This document shows, piece by piece, positions 16,550-16,855 of a stretch of 16,855 bases of DNA. Both the position numbers and the translations under genes were made by a program. Source of the DNA: Halobacteriales archaeon QS_9_70_65 (GTDB lineage Archaea; Halobacteriota; Halobacteria; Halobacteriales; Haloarculaceae); the NCBI GenBank assembly GCA_003023535.1, contig PXSC01000185.1, positions 1 through 16,855 of the forward strand. Direction: 5' to 3'. Position 1 is the first letter of the stretch. The number at the start of each line of letters is the position of its first letter. The notes under the pieces were generated by a model, which was not told the DNA's origin, made no database searches, and saw only the letters and a list, made by a program, of their open reading frames with translations.

Positions 16550-16855
16550 ATGGAGATACACATCGACGATGACACCGACGAGGAGATCGCACAGGCCATC
16601 GCGACGGCGGTTTCGGAGCACCTCGGTCGGGGCGTGGAGCTGGTCGGCGAGGGCGGCACCCTCGCGGAGGCCGGCGAGAACTGGAGCGAGGAGGGCGCCG
16701 TCGTCACCGAGCGGGAGGAGACCGTCCGCGAAGAGCTGGAGGACGTTCTCTCCGGCGGCCCCGAGCGCGGCTTCGACAAGATCGAGGACCTCGGGAAGCT
16801 GTTCGTCCGGGACCGCCTGGACATGATCTTCGACCGCATCGAGTACGAGGACGGC
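16550..16855 (+). CDS. Probable acyl-CoA carboxylase carboxyltransferase subunit, N-terminal part (partial at 3' end)
   Basis: The visible 102 residues are open to the window edge. Residues 82-95, GKLFVRDRLDMIFD, resemble the conserved start of biotin-dependent carboxyltransferase (beta) subunits, which reads like GK-x-x-x-R-x-R-[IL]-D-x-L-x-D. Those enzymes move CO2 from carboxybiotin to acetyl- or propionyl-CoA. Before this lie about 75 residues that ordinary beta subunits lack: residues 1-33 (IDDDTDEEIAQAIATAVSEH, then LGRGVELVG) recall the small acidic third subunit of haloarchaeal acyl-CoA carboxylases (PccX-like), joined by an acidic linker. The fusion is an inference. The ATG at 16550 is the first in frame after the TATA box at 16472-16480. 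The catalytic part is outside the window, so the call rests on a short motif. Confidence 0.6.
   Translation, partial: MEIHIDDDTDEEIAQAIATAVSEHLGRGVELVGEGGTLAEAGENWSEEGAVVTEREETVREELEDVLSGGPERGFDKIEDLGKLFVRDRLDMIFDRIEYEDG

Noticed and set aside
16053..16592. A 179-residue minus-strand open frame in the gap before the carboxylase
   Set aside because: It is rich in Arg and Ser, is translated through perfect hairpins, and lacks the third-position G/C bias of the real genes. Its N-terminal part runs antisense to the carboxylase start.

Overview
The window is haloarchaeal chromosome. It has very high G+C with G/C at most third codon positions, strongly acidic proteins, a Tat-lipoprotein substrate-binding protein, an archaeal clamp-loader large subunit and archaeal TATA boxes. 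Most TATA boxes sit about 25-30 bases before a start codon, which predicts largely leaderless transcripts. I see no rRNA, tRNA, transposase, integrase or CRISPR array. The gene content is ordinary housekeeping and metabolism.

Layout. (1) 1-691 (+): C-terminal part of replication factor C large subunit, ending in a PCNA-binding motif. (2) 693-3338 (-): a complete polar amino acid ABC importer in the order binding protein, permease, ATPase; it converges on the clamp-loader gene with one base between stop codons. (3) 3488-5350 (+): NhaC-family Na+/H+ antiporter, divergent from the importer. (4) 5351-5562: short spacer holding a second, partial copy of the 3' end of the next gene. (5) 5563-7821 (-): MaeB-type malic enzyme fused to a phosphotransacetylase-like domain. 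(6) 7962-8795 (+): CtaA-like heme A synthase whose second half has no histidines. (7) 8825-9697 (-) and 9752-10432 (+): metallo-beta-lactamase-fold hydrolase and archaeal phosphoglycolate phosphatase, divergent around one TATA-like element. (8) 10442-11551 (-): membrane histidine kinase. (9) 11711-13348 (+): GTPBP1-family GTPase. (10) 13383-15978 (-): HAD hydrolase, HD-domain hydrolase and class I/II aminotransferase, co-directional but each with its own putative promoter. (11) 15979-16549: a 571-base non-coding stretch with a run of short-loop hairpins. (12) 16550 to the end (+): start of a probable acyl-CoA carboxylase carboxyltransferase subunit with an extra acidic N-terminal segment.

The genes do not form one pathway. 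The importer is a real operon with overlapping ATPase/permease genes. The others are mostly single-gene units in alternating convergent and divergent pairs with short gaps. I found no convincing new multi-gene system. The best leads are the single symmetric promoter between 9697 and 9752, the hairpin array at 16107-16313, the selected-looking duplicate of the malic enzyme tail, the degenerate half of CtaA, and the N-terminal extension of the carboxylase.
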